Origin: Siphonodentalium dalli
Lineage: Eukaryota > Mollusca > Scaphopoda > Gadilida > Siphonodentaliidae
Length of the DNA: 64,000 bases
NCBI GenBank assembly: GCA_032622095.1
Contig: CP136061.1
Span: 200,252,244-200,316,243, forward strand
Reading direction: 5' to 3'
In this document: positions 1 to 10,650 of the stretch, in pieces
How positions within the stretch are numbered: the stretch's first letter is position 1
How the letters are laid out: every line of letters begins with the position of its first letter
Program-made: the position numbers and the translations under genes
Notes under the pieces: generated by a model
Database searches by the model: none
Told to the model about the DNA's origin: nothing
The model's input: only the letters and a program-made list of their open reading frames with translations

Positions 1-137
1 GGGGGGGGGGCAAATGGTCAGTGGAAAAAAACTGCAGTTTTTGCTGTTTTTTGGGGGGGGGGGGGCGTACCCAAACCGAAGAAAACACTTTTTTTCCACC
101 CTGTGTCTGCATTTTTTTTCAAGCCCCCCCCCCCTGA

Positions 138-520
138 CCCTGCTGGACAAAACAAGTGTCCATTGGCACCGTGGTGTGTTTGCCATTCGGCCGCGGTGTC
201 AGAGTTTGTAACTGCAGTTGAGCACCGCGGCTGAGTGGCAAGTACACCGCGGCCGACCGTCAAGTACACATGTACACCATGGCCGAAAAGCAACTACAAT
301 GGGGCCGAATGACATGTACACCGTGGTTAGATTTCTGGTTTGTATTGTCTTTTTTCAGTTTCATGAATGTACACAGCGGCAACTACACCATGGTCGAATG
401 GCAAATACACCGCGGCCCAACTGTAGTTAGCCGGTGGAGCCGCGGTGTAGTTGCATTTCGGCCGCGGTGGCAATGCTAACCGCACCGTGGTTAAGTGGAC
501 ACTTGTTTTGCCCAGCAGGG
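138..520. mobile_element. TIR element (MITE-like) with CCGCGG-rich interior
   Basis: Terminal inverted repeats of about 32 bp are visible. The left end begins CCCTGCTGG and continues CAAAACAAGTGTCCA, and the right end is the reverse complement with few mismatches (about 489-520). The interior is a degenerate series of short 'ACCGCGGCCGA' and 'CACCGTGG' motifs alternating with AACTACA and AAGTACA, apparently built by internal duplication. No open transposase frame is present, so this would be non-autonomous. No convincing target-site duplication was found. Superfamily unknown. Confidence 0.6.
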
Positions 521-3185
521 TAGATATATCATTCACGATATATGATAATAACCTTATATTTTATTACAATTTCAGCTGTGTATATAAATTCAGGAACATG
601 TACATTGTATGTACAGACTACGCCGTTGCATGCAGTCAGGGACGTGGGTAGAGGTAGAGGGTTTCCGTTCGGGGATGTCCACCGTGGGTAATTCCAACTG
701 TACCCCCCCCCCCCTCGAATCAGCCCTAATATCTTATATCTTCATAAACCATGGTTCTATATTCCCGGTATGAGATCAGTCAGATATTATAACCGGATAA
801 ACTGCATAAATCCTAACATCTAGTGATTTAACTCCAAACAAATACACATGGCTACGGGCAAGAGACCACGACACACCGGGCTGACCATGGTTGTTCGGCC
901 CGGTGCGAGAACATTTTGAAATTTTAACCAAAAAATCGCAAATCCTAGAATCTAGACTGGCCTCAACCTATAGTGTTGGCAATTTCAAACCTCATACTCA
1001 ATGTCCCCCTCAGGTAGGAAAACTCTCCAACTGATGACCATTTCAGTCCACAAGTTTGATTAAATTTTGTAAAATATTGTTAAAGTTTGAAATAGTACAT
1101 GTAGCATTTTTTTATTGGCTATGGGGGAGAGACAATGACACACCGGTCGGACCATGGTTCGGCCTGGCGTGCGAAAATTTTGTAATCTGAACAAGAAAAT
1201 AAAAAAAATCCTAGCATCTACTAGTAGACTAGCCTCAAGCATTCCTAGAGTTAGAAATTTCAAACCGGACACCCCACTTTAATAGGTTGGAAAATGTCCA
1301 ACTGATGACAGTTCCAATGACAATGTTGACCAAATGTATGACAATATTGTTTTCTTAAATTAACTAGCAGTTTTTGACTGGCCACGGGGGAGGGACCAGG
1401 ACACAAGCTTTCCAATTGTGGGAAATTTCCAACTAATGTTTTGGCAGGTATGAAATTTCCAACTGTTGATAGTAATGATTCAATGCTCATCACATTGCAA
1501 AAAAAAATATTTAAAATGATATGCTTTATAGCCAAACAGTTCCTCCCCCAACATTTTAAAGCTTAGAATTTTGAATTTGTTTTCACAAATTGGATACCTG
1601 ATCGCCAAAACTTTTGATGATTCGGGCAAAATTGAGATAAATTGCAATATTTTTCAGATCTCAACAGGAATTACGCAGAGTTTAGGTTATTTTAATACAT
1701 TACGCTACATGTACAGTGTGCAAGTTCATGTTTATTCATGGGAAATTCTACATATATCATTTTTGTTCAATCCTGGAAAAACACTGGACACAGGCCTCAG
1801 TCCCCTCAACTATTTCAGGCATGTTTGGCATTGAACAAAATGACCCTAGAAAAGGCTAAATACTACATGTACATAAACATTTCGGAAATTAGAAATTTAG
1901 ATTTTAAACAAAGACTTTATCAGACTTTGTTTGCTGCGATATACCGTACATCAATGTACATGTAGCACATGGGCGCCAAATTACTTGTACAAAGTTTAAC
2001 TTGTTGGTATCGAAAATGGACAAATTACTATACATGTATGTGAAACTTATTTGATGGATTACCTAATACTTCATATATTGTAGATTGTCAAGAGTGTTTT
2101 TCTCATTTCTTTCTGTGTATGATGATGTGGCGGCGTTGGTACCAGTACATGGCAGACAACTCCTGTCTATCTTTATACATGCATGCACCGCCCGGTATGG
2201 TTTCTGTAATGAAAATCAATGAAAGAATAAACATGTATAGAAATGTACTGGCCTGTATATCAATATAATGTAAACAATGATACATGCATGATTTAGGCAC
2301 ATGTAAATGTATGTCAAATAAAACACCTGCATCGGTTTTCACACTAATTCTGTCAATGAAAGTTGTAATGATCTGTAATGCCTAAAGCAGGCCGTACATG
2401 AAGTGATATTTGGTGCACGAATGCAGAACGATATTTGTCAGATTTTGAACATGTGACTTGTTTTTATCACTTTAATATGGTAGACCACTGCACACAATGT
2501 GATCGGGTCATGAGATCTGGTTTTTACTTTCTCAGAAAGGCAACATTGGGTTATTATTAACATGCATGATGGATAGGTTATATGCATAGGTCTCTATGTG
2601 TATTTATCGCAGATATTTAATACAATATTCCAATAAATATTACAAGTTCTTGAAGTTATATAGACTAGTACTCTCGGGCTCCGAATAAAAGTGCAGGCCC
2701 AAATAACAGTGCAGGGGGGAATTCCATTGAAAGTTAATAAAAGTACAGACCCAAATAATAGTGCAGGGGAACTCCGAGCAAAACATCAACTGTGGTTAAC
2801 CAAATTATTTTTATAGCAGGTTAAGTATAGGAGTCAACATAGTATGTATCATGTGGTGTTTTGGTATGCCACATACCGGTACTTGAATATGTACATGCAA
2901 AAGTTATCAGTAAAGCTCATCATTTACATCAGAATCATATAGAAATATTGAGTTTGTACTGATTTAAATTTTCACAGCTTCAAAATTAATAAACGTGCAG
3001 ACCCAAAAAAGCACGGTGCAGGGGGGAATTTCCCAAGAAAATAATAAACGTGCATGCATGTTTATTTTAACCCCAAGAGTAGGCCCTATACCTGATTTAT
3101 TTCCCCACACAAATTCGCAATCAGATATTATATCGACACCAATTTGCTGATGTCCAGGACTTCCACCTTTTTTGTTTTGTTTTCG
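521..3185. other. No gene seen; dispersed-repeat fragments
   Basis: No credible coding region. Positions about 960-1470 carry a repeat rich in 'TTCCAACTG' and 'GGAAATTTCC'. The part from about 1295 to 1470 is closely matched at 57225-57370, including the shared phrase TTAACTAGCAGTTTTTGACT, and looser relatives lie at about 37370-37560 and 38210-38460. Positions 2686-3060 hold three or four direct copies of an 'AATAAAAGTGCAG...GTGCAGGGGGGAATT' unit. The remainder is AT-rich sequence without recognisable structure. Confidence 0.6.
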
Positions 3186-3600
3186 GTAGTCGGTGGCCGA
3201 GAGGTAGCGTACTGGTCTCTCGTGCTAGCGAACCGGGGATTGCAACCTGGTCAGGGTATACTGACAAAAATAAGAACTCGGTCAGATACCAAGTTTGCCA
3301 GACTGAAAAGTCTCATTCGAGATCACTGAATAAAGATCCGAATGCAAAATGCCGACCCCCCCCCCATTACAACACTTGTCCAGGTATGTTGTCGTGGGTG
3401 CAGTACTGCAGTTCGCTGTCCGATCAGGTGCAGACATCAATGGCTGACCCGTGTACACGCCTCGGTGTGTGCATGTTAAAGAACACTACTGAGTCACTGT
3501 TATAAAGTTACTCGGCTGTGGTAGCACTTGGACCAGTGCATCTACAACCATAATTGGTTCCTGTACTGTAATGTCTACAGATACAGATTTTCAATTGTAC
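3186..3600 (+). mobile_element. tRNA-derived SINE
   Basis: A tRNA-like head carries an A-box-like stretch (GTGGCCGAGAGGTAGCG, 3193-3209) and a degenerate B-box (GGGGATTGCAACCTGG, 3235-3250) at the spacing expected of an internal RNA polymerase III promoter. The A-box resembles Ser/Leu-type tRNAs. A tRNA-unrelated body follows, with a poly-C run at 3356-3365 and the phrase GCATGTTAAAGAACAC near 3473. It is too diverged in the T-arm to be a functional tRNA gene. The 3' end is uncertain. Confidence 0.6.
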
Positions 3601-3860
3601 ATGTAGTTGTAGGCCTATTGTAGAGGCATGAATATATTCCGTTGTACGAAATATCCCGCTACTCTGACTTTGCTATTCAACTTGGACTTGAAGGACATGC
3701 TGGATGCCAAGTTGAATCTGATTGTCTACTTGGAATAAATCGCACGACTCTATTGTACATGTACATAATAACAAATATTTGAGTCGTTGCGGAGCTGATC
3801 GTGCGACAAAATGTTGCGCTATTCTCCACCGAACGCGCTACAATTTGACTAGGCTGTAAC

Positions 3861-4130
3861 CTGCGGAGCAAAAGTAACAGAGTTGCACATACTTCCGAGT
3901 GTGACTTGATGTGGTATTGGAAACAACCGTTATTTATCTGGCGGATCGAGAATTTTTTTAATGGAATTACATCACTTGACCTACATTTGAAAAATCAATA
4001 TAAAATTCAAAAATAAATACACCAACATTATCATGGAACAAGTTCCAATAAATACTTGCTGTTTCCAATAACACATCAAATCACACTCAGAAGTAGGTGC
4101 AAGTCTGTATTTTTTCAATTTGCTCCGCAG
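3861..4130. repeat. Foldback repeat, ~85-bp inverted arms
   Basis: The left arm starts CTGCGGAGCAAA (3861) and continues through ACTTCCGAGTGTGACTTGAT to about 3943. The right arm (4044-4130) is its reverse complement with scattered mismatches and ends TTTGCTCCGCAG. The spacer is about 100 bp. This is consistent with a short non-autonomous foldback or MITE. Open frames here are by-products of the palindrome. Confidence 0.7.
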
Positions 4131-5205
4131 ATTTGCATTGAATTTGAAATCCAGATTCAATTTCAAAATTGGTCACTTGACCTCCACCGTAAAGAACGTT
4201 ATCGAAACAAAAATTATATCGTCTATGTGTGCTATGCATCAGCTACAATGATAACGCGGCAACATAAACCTTGTTAATGACAACATAACGAATATATTCA
4301 TCAAATACAAACCGAAATATCTCGCACCGCAAAATTTTGAAATTTTTCATCCGGAAGTTCTTGATGGCTGTATTTTACTAGGCTGAAGATTACGTACCAT
4401 CCTATCATGTTATTGGTGTATGGAATTTTGTGGTGACAACCAGGTATATTGTTATTATATTAATAGATACCCATATTGATATGAAATATTATACAATATA
4501 TATTATATTTAACATAGTACGAATATGCTAACGATTAAATAATAGAATATAACGCGATATTTGCATATATGCGTGGTGCACTATATACAGTATAGGCCAA
4601 CCTTACCTGTAGGCCTGATGAGGAGTGTCTGTTTTTTCGCAACTTTTCTCCCAGACTCATGGACCGATTACAACCAACTTTGATGTGGTGACTCGGAGTA
4701 ACCAGGCGAATGTTATAACACGTTACTTGAAAAAAAAAATGTAAATTTTGTTTATTTAAAAAAAAAAAAAAAATTTAACAAAAAAATTCAATATTAATTA
4801 GTACGATATCAAATTTAATTTAGTGAGGAACATGTCATTCGACTTTTAGTCCCAAATAAGGTAAAGCATTTGGTAATGCTATAATATATCAACAATTTAA
4901 GGTCAGCAATAAAAGTCATATTTCTGTTGGTGCATGCTCGATCGTGCACAGGGGCGATTATATAGAATAGCTAACAGGGACAGCTTGTGAGCATCAGCCC
5001 AAATGTATTATCATATATAATTGGAAATTCGAACCGTCCATTTATTTTATTTTTTAACATCAATAATGTAATGGTAATCGTTTTTTTTCTCTCTCCAAAT
5101 TTGGGGATGTGAACATTAAATTATACTACGCATTGGTGCTCCAATTGGAAAATTCCATCTGAAAGGGGTTCCATAGTAAATTTCTGATATACCGTATACG
5201 GTATA
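4131..5205. other. AT-rich stretch without recognisable features
   Basis: Contains A and T homopolymer runs near 4730-4770. No ORF with protein-like composition, no clear repeat and no splice-bounded coding segment was seen on either strand. Confidence 0.5.
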
Positions 5206-5556
5206 TGCATAATTAACGCCGAAGGGGTCACTCTCACACACAAAAGTGCTGAAGGGTATACAGGATTTGAAAATGTGCTGAAAGGTTTGAAATGTCGTTC
5301 TAAATGGCGTTTAGTTTTGTATCTGCCATGATTTCTGTTAGAGAATTATACGTTCCAATAAACATTAAAATGAACTGAAATAAAACTGCTACTTGGGCTC
5401 CAAACTTTCAGAAACACAGTTTAAGTAACGATGTTAGTGGCCGCAATAAGTGGCGATCACAAACCCTGTGTACCCTTCAGCACATTTTCAAATCCTGTGT
5501 ACCCTTCAGCACTTTCTTTTGGTGAGGGTGACCCCCTCAGCCTAATTAACATAAAT
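5206..5556. repeat. Foldback/MITE with ~85-95-bp inverted arms
   Basis: The left arm (5206-5290) reads GGGGTCAC, then AAGTGCTGAAGGGTATACAG, then GATTTGAAAATGTGCTGAA. The right arm (5462-5556) is its reverse complement. The right arm carries an extra tandem copy of the 'CTGTGTACCCTTCAGCAC' motif, so the arms differ in length. Terminal sequences are similar (ATGCATAATTAACGCC and the complement of CCTAATTAACATAAAT). No coding potential. Confidence 0.7.
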
Positions 5557-6330
5557 TTATACATTTCTGCAATTAACATTACAAAAAATTAAACTATCCA
5601 CTCTAACTTTAGAGCTCCAGTTGAAACATTTCAATCCAAAGAGGTGGCGCAAATTTCGATCTATAGTTGGAAATTTTGTAGGTCGAGATCAGTCAAAACT
5701 GGGACCCATTGGATGCAATATGAAATTCCGGACTAAAAGTATCTCATTGCAAGGTCATATACCTATGCACACATATATTATATGTATTTGGTTCGTTTTC
5801 CACTCATAACAATTGTTCGTAATAAATACTTACCTAAATACATACGTGCATGATGATATCTGCAAACTCCATTTAATCCACTTGAAAACAATTAAATTGA
5901 AAAATCACGATTTTTATCTGTGTTGGTCCGCTTGGAAACGCCTCATACCACACATGTATAGTAGTATATATAAGAGGCAATCAACGACAGCATGAGAGCA
6001 AGCCATGCTGTCACAGTTAATAACCACCGGACGTTAATTGTTGCCTTTAATTGCAATATTGTTTCCCTGTATATAGTGTCAGGGCTAATAATCACAAGAG
6101 GTTGTTGTCATTGCAATTGTTTTTATCTCAACTTCATATCATGTCATCTGCTTAGATTTCCCCGGTGATATTATTTTGATGAAGGTGGCTATGCCCCTTT
6201 GATGGTAGCGTGACAATGCCGCGCCTTTTGTATAAAAATTCATACAGGAAATTATAAGTGTCCCGGGTTTAGCCACCCCCCCCAAATGACCTTCCAAAAA
6301 AGAAAAAGTGTGCCAAAACACATTTATAGG
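5557..6330. other. No supported feature
   Basis: AT-rich sequence with stops in all frames and no strong repeats. Short open frames lack protein-like composition. Confidence 0.45.
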
Positions 6331-6972
6331 TACACTGAAAAATAGAGACATCTATATACTGACCCATTCCAATGGACGCGAATCACCTACATGAAAATAT
6401 AGCCATATATATACAATGTATATATTGGGACGCACGTAATAATTCTCATTTTTGTTTGCGACATATATGTATACCAGTACGTACTAAAAATATTTCCCCC
6501 TGTCCATTATATTTATACTCAAATATACTTAGACTATTAAATAACAGTAAAACAATCGTGCCTTCAATTACTAATAGGTCCTGGTATTCTATGAAAAAAA
6601 GTTGTTTGTTACTCAAGGGAAATTCCCATTGGATTATCTGGTGCACGCACATACAAAACATATTTTATTTGGAACAGTTGTGCATTTCCATAATAAAGTA
6701 TATATGTTCTCTCTGTATCACAAAATCAAGATGTGTTTTTTTCGAAATAATTGGGATTGGTCAGATGACACGGAATCGAGCAATATGACACACTAGCGAG
6801 CTTTACTAAAAACAGTTGACACATCTGAGCCAATAAGAGAAAAAAGAGCCGTGTTATCTGACACATTAACAAACATTGTGATAAAATATGCTAAGTGTGT
6901 CAGAATATTATGTGCAAATAGGTCACATGACACACTTACGATGGTGGTGACACGGATTTTTTTTTCAGTGTA
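6331..6972. mobile_element. TA-flanked MITE (Tc1/mariner-like ends)
   Basis: The ends are a perfect short inverted repeat, TACACTGAAAAA at 6331-6342 and TTTTTCAGTGTA at 6961-6972. This fits a TA target duplication with CACTGAAAAA termini. Sub-terminal TGACAC and GTGTCA words recur at the right end (about 6790-6955). The longest internal frame (6372-6788) is AT-driven with no transposase motif, so the element is non-autonomous. Its right end directly abuts the inverted Penelope fragment at 6974. Confidence 0.6.
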
Positions 6973-6973
6973 C

Positions 6974-7139
6974 ATGACAAACATTACACCACATTTTGAG
7001 TTTTACAATTAATATTATGCCTAACAGTACTGTATACGACTTTGTTTTCACGGAGTTCATTAATGGTTCAAATGAAATTGAACTACAATCTTTACCACAC
7101 AGGGGAACAGGACCCGGTGTCGAGTGGACCAAACATTTT
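6974..7139 (-). repeat. Inverted copy of the Penelope GIY-YIG-proximal segment
   Basis: Read on the minus strand, this matches about 8106-8278 of the same element, including the peptide phrases STPGPVPLCGKDC, SSISFEP and MNSVKTK. It lacks a few bases encoding K-I-C of the longer copy. The pair therefore forms a ~165-bp inverted repeat flanking the reverse-transcriptase part. Partial inverted or tandem copies are common in Penelope-like elements. Confidence 0.85.
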
Positions 7140-7873
7140 ATAAATAAAATGGAATGCATGAAAGGGCAGATCCCGCAGAATTCCTTTATATTTTGTTTCG
7201 ATGTGTGCAAGCTGTATCCGTCGATTCCGAGGAAGGAGGGCATTGAGACTTGTATTGAAGGACTTGACTAAAGGAGCGACACACACATACCAACAGACCA
7301 AGTTATTACAATGATAAAATGTGTTTTAGACAACAATGTGTTTAGCTTAGGGGAAGAGTATTTCATCCAACAGGAAGGTGTAGCGATCGGCTCCAGACTG
7401 GGTAGGAACTATGCTTGTTCATATATGCGGAAATGGGACGAGAAATTGATGATGTTAAGGAAGCGCCTGCTTTTTACAAGCGCTACATTGATGACGGTTT
7501 TGGAATCTGGAATGGATCTATAGCAAGTTTGATGGAATTTTATGACTATAAGAACAGCATACATCCAAATATAAAAGTGGAATTGAGGTACGACAGGGAG
7601 AAGATTGATTTCTTGGATATGTATGTAAAATTAACCGATACATATATTTACACTGACTTGTACCAAAAACCCACTGACAAACAAATGTATCTCAATAGCA
7701 AGTCTGACCACCCGACACATACCAAGAAGTCGATGATATATGGATTAGGAGTTCGAATTCTGCGGATTTGCGAGAAAGAAAAGGACTATGTGCGGCAGAG
7801 GGGCAAACTTAAGAAGCAACTCCGACTACGTGGATACAGCTCCAAATTTATTGAGACGCAAATAAGTGGATAA
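7128..7873 (+). pseudogene. Penelope-type reverse transcriptase, broken
   Basis: Three adjoining plus-strand frames carry the core. 7128-7271 has FCFDVCKLYPSIPRKEGI, which supplies the motif A aspartate. 7311-about 7412 has IKCVLDNNVFSLGEEYFIQQ, then GVAIGSRLG. 7415-7873 has YKRYIDDGFGIW, where YIDD is the catalytic motif C, followed by KIDFLDMYV and TDLYQKPTDKQMYLN. These match the thumb-side conserved blocks of Penelope RTs. The N-terminal fingers region is absent. At least two frameshifts (about 7271 and 7412) prevent a single product. It would prime from a nick made by its partner endonuclease domain. Family assignment is firm; activity is not expected from this copy. Confidence 0.85.
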
Positions 7874-8553
7874 ATTGGTTAGGGATGTACTTCTACGCAG
7901 GAAAAAGCGCGAAAAGGCTGCAATAACAAGAGTTCATCTAGTTGCCACATTCTCGAATAACCTTCCGGACATTAGGTCGATAACACAGAAACACACGAAC
8001 GTGCTCCATGACTAGGATCGGATGAAAAAAAGTGTTCTCTGAGCCTCCACTTGTTGCGTTCAGGAGAGACTCAAATATATGTGATATATTGGTTCACGCA
8101 AACACAAAACGTTTGGTCCGCTCGACACCGGGTCCTGTTCCCCTGTGCGGTAAAGACTGTAAAATATGTAGTTCAATTTCATTTGAACCAGTAATGAACT
8201 CCGTGAAAACAAAGACGTATACTGTTAGGCATAATGTTAATTGTAAAACTCAAAATGTGGTTTATTGTTTGTCATCTAGGAAATGCGGAACAGGTGTCTA
8301 TATTGGTGAAACAGAACTTACATTAGGGGAGCGGATGAATGAACATATCCGGGATATAAACAATATTGAGAAGCCTGTTTATTCTCATTTCAATTCAAAT
8401 GGACATTGTGCCCGTGACCTAATGTTATCCGTTCTGGACATGGTAAATGATGGACTTCAGTTGCGTCTTGTGAAGGAAGAGGCCTGGATCAGGCGTTTGG
8501 ACACGCAGATTCCGAATGGACTGAATTTGCAATCGAATTCACGGCACATGTGA
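7874..8553 (+). pseudogene. Penelope linker and GIY-YIG endonuclease domain
   Basis: The linker reads through from VDKLVRDVLLRRKKREKAA (about 7864) to a stop codon near 8018. A frameshift then leads into the longest intact frame (8032-8553, 173 codons). That frame has a Cys-rich segment (LCGKDCKICSS) and then the GIY-YIG fold: VYCLSS and GVYIGET, followed by LGERMNEHIRDI with its catalytic-type Arg and the downstream EEAWIRRLDT Glu block. In Penelope elements this nuclease nicks target DNA for target-primed reverse transcription. The domain itself looks undamaged. The frame ends at a stop after SRHM, a normal distance past the last conserved block. Confidence 0.85.
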
Positions 8554-8682
8554 AAGCAACGTCATATAATTACGTCACCGTCGATCGAGGCACAAATGTC
8601 AAAGCAAAGGTGTGACTATTGAATGGACTTGTTAAATTGAAGTCAACATTACTATTGATTGTACCTGTATAACTTGTTTTGG

Positions 8683-8706
8683 CTGAAGAAGGCCATGTGG
8701 CCGAAC
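8683..8706 (+). ncRNA. Hammerhead-ribozyme-like core in the Penelope 3' region
   Basis: CTGAAGA (fits the CUGANGA core) is followed by a GGCC-ATGT-GGCC hairpin (stem II) and then GAAC, where GAAA is the hammerhead consensus. Hammerhead motifs are known from Penelope-like elements. The A-to-C change in the second core box would be expected to impair cleavage, and stems I and III were not convincingly resolved by eye, so this is a degenerate candidate only. Confidence 0.4.
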
Positions 8707-8805
8707 ATTTCTAATAAGAGTGTTACGTTGTTATTTGTTGGATTACCATGAAGTCCCTTTGGGCTAGACTATCTATTGTATTAGGTATTTCCATTTATAG
8801 TCGGC

Positions 8806-9560
8806 TCAGACACTATACACGGCATCTCGTCTTTCTTGAGGTTTTTCAGCGACAACTTGATTTGGGTTTTCCCTGCGGTCAGCGCGTAAGGTACATGTAA
8901 CGTTTGTTAAATTCCACGCCGGATATTTCATAAGGCTAACCGAGCTGTTATCATTATCGATATAATCTGCGTGACGATTGCCTAGCGAGTTCTGGATTAG
9001 ATCCTTTATAAAAGCCCTTGATTGTCCAAGAGAATCACGATCGTCAACATGTTTTCCACGATATATGGTACATGTACTTTTCACAACAAGACCTCGTGAT
9101 TCACGAAGCTCATACAGCTTTATCCCATACTTATGGCATTTATTCTCTGTGTATTGACGGAACCGAAGTCGGCATCGACTCGTCTATGCAGATGTCTCCT
9201 GTGAATAATAGGCCGCCGATATTGTTGACATTGTCCAGAATTGGTATAATCTTGTGCAGTCGATCTTTGTCGTATGGAATGTCGATGCCAGCAAAATGCC
9301 AGAATCGTATAAAAGCAATTGGATTCTGTTTCGGTCCATAACTGGTTAGAAAGGCATATTTCATGTTTGACGTTTGTTCTCCAATAATTAGCCAGAATTT
9401 AAAAGACTGTTGGGTCATATGTGTAAGAGCAATCCGATGAATTTCTTTATCTCCTTCAGATCCGTTGCTTCCTATGACTTGGAATGGGACCGTCGACGAA
9501 AGGGTTCGGACGGCGTTTGTTTATCTCGTCGTCCCATGTGTATCGGTTTGATGGACCATT
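8806..9560 (-). pseudogene. piggyBac-type transposase, truncated and frameshifted
   Basis: The minus strand reads like a DDE_Tnp_1_7 (piggyBac) transposase. An N-terminal part near 9535-9480 reads TWDDEINKRRPNPFVDGPIP. Next come DLKEIKKFIGLLLHM (about 9455) and, in another frame, MDRNRIQLLL with FRFWHFAG-like sequence. PYDKDRLHKIIPILDNVN follows, then CIDESM with the first catalytic Asp, and KYGIKLYELRES. YIDNDNSSVSL corresponds to the second catalytic Asp block, and VTCTLRADRRENPNQV to the conserved basic block. Frame changes occur near 9310 and 9410. The C-terminal third, with the last Asp and the Cys-rich finger, is absent after the stop at 8806. TTAA-flanked ends were not identified. Confidence 0.75.
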
Positions 9561-9984
9561 GTCTGCAAAAGGTCTTGGGACTAGATGTTAAGAACTAGTA
9601 CATCCTTCTGCCATTGTGACTGAAGGCAAACAACGAAGACGAGTTTATCATGCACCAGCGGGACATACACCATTCGTGGCTCCGATTCTGTCAGTCGGTA
9701 CTTTGCGGCCAGGTAGGTGAAATCCACGACCCCGAGATGGCCTGATTGTACAGGGTCCCATTGTTCTCAGCCTACCTATGTTGATCCAATAACTCCAAAC
9801 ACCAATACTGATAATGCACCTTGTGTGCATACCACCCCTGCTGGTTCGTGCATTATTTGTCATTTGAGTCACGTAGGTATAGGCACTGTCGGAACGTATT
9901 CGGTCAGATTCGAAGTCATTCCCCCCTCAAACGAACTCGGAACTGAGACCACTCAGCTCTATATCCAGCCTGTTCTCTTGAAAA
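9561..9984. other. No confident feature; possible decayed piggyBac 5' part
   Basis: Lies upstream of the minus-strand transposase fragment and could hold its decayed N-terminal half. Reading frames on both strands are broken and I recognise no motif. Confidence 0.35.
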
Positions 9985-10392
9985 TACGTTCATATTGAAG
10001 TATTTAAAAACCCCAATTACGCCCATTTAGGCATTATTTGATTCTGAATTAAGCTCTATGTGTACGTAAATGGGGCACGAAAATAGTTTTATATGAGCGT
10101 ATTCATATTACAAATACATCCGTATCGGGCGTATTTGATGCACTCCATACGAAACACGCCCATATTTAATCTTAACTTTTTCGACACGCCTTACCAGCTT
10201 CACGTTCTTTGTAATGTTGTTTCACTGCGGCCCGCGTCATTCAACGGAATAACGGATATACGCTCATTGTGGACTTATTTCAGAATCGACTGTTTTTGAG
10301 CCCCATTTACGTTCATATAGAGCGTAATTCAGATTCAAATAACGCAAATATTGGGCGTATTTGGTATTTTGAAATACGTTCAATATGCACAT
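9985..10392. repeat. Foldback MITE with GGCCCGCG core (family copy 1)
   Basis: Arms of about 95 bp (9985-10080 and 10298-10392) are near reverse complements and share AATACGTTCA, AAATACGCCCA, GATTCTGAATTA and TACGTAAATGGGGC. The centre has CACTGCGGCCCGCGTCATTC followed by AACGGAATAACGG. The same core recurs at 17553-17577 (opposite strand), 31264-31288 and 63309-63336, defining a dispersed family. Confidence 0.75.
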
Positions 10393-10650
10393 ATTTGCAT
10401 GATGATATGTTGCTATCTCGCCACATTGCATCACCGTTCTACTTTAGTTCATTCGTGTTATTATCGTCCACTTTCATTTATTCGTCTTCTAATTTTTTCA
10501 TCGTAATTATTAGTCTCTGCTTTTCTTGTGAATGATTCTAGCTAAATGTAAACTTTTCCGTTGCACAAGTCGTGTTCGTCCTCGCATTTACGACGGTTTT
10601 CATTCGTATTAATTGTTTTTCTGCAGCATTTTCATATCTGTCCAGTTTTT

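Larger units (their letters stand above)
7128..8760 (+). mobile_element. Penelope-like retroelement, 5'-truncated
   Basis: The order is a C-terminal reverse-transcriptase portion (about 7130-7870), a linker (about 7870-8110), a GIY-YIG endonuclease domain (about 8140-8550), then a 3' non-coding tail with a hammerhead-like core (8683-8706). This RT to GIY-YIG order is diagnostic of Penelope-like elements. The 5' half of the RT is missing and is replaced by the inverted fragment at 6974-7139. Few lesions are present (a frameshift near 7270, another near 7412, a stop near 8018 and a frameshift near 8030), suggesting a fairly recent insertion. Confidence 0.85.

Noticed and set aside
1-137. Poly-G/poly-C runs at the window start
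   Set aside because: Homopolymers only, with no stable motif; could include sequencing or assembly error.
3186-3260. Possible functional tRNA gene
   Set aside because: The T-loop/B-box is degenerate, no acceptor-stem pairing is evident, and a long SINE-like body follows.
6372-6788. 138-codon open frame
   Set aside because: Lies inside a TA-flanked MITE, with AT-driven Ile/Cys/Asn-rich composition and no motif.
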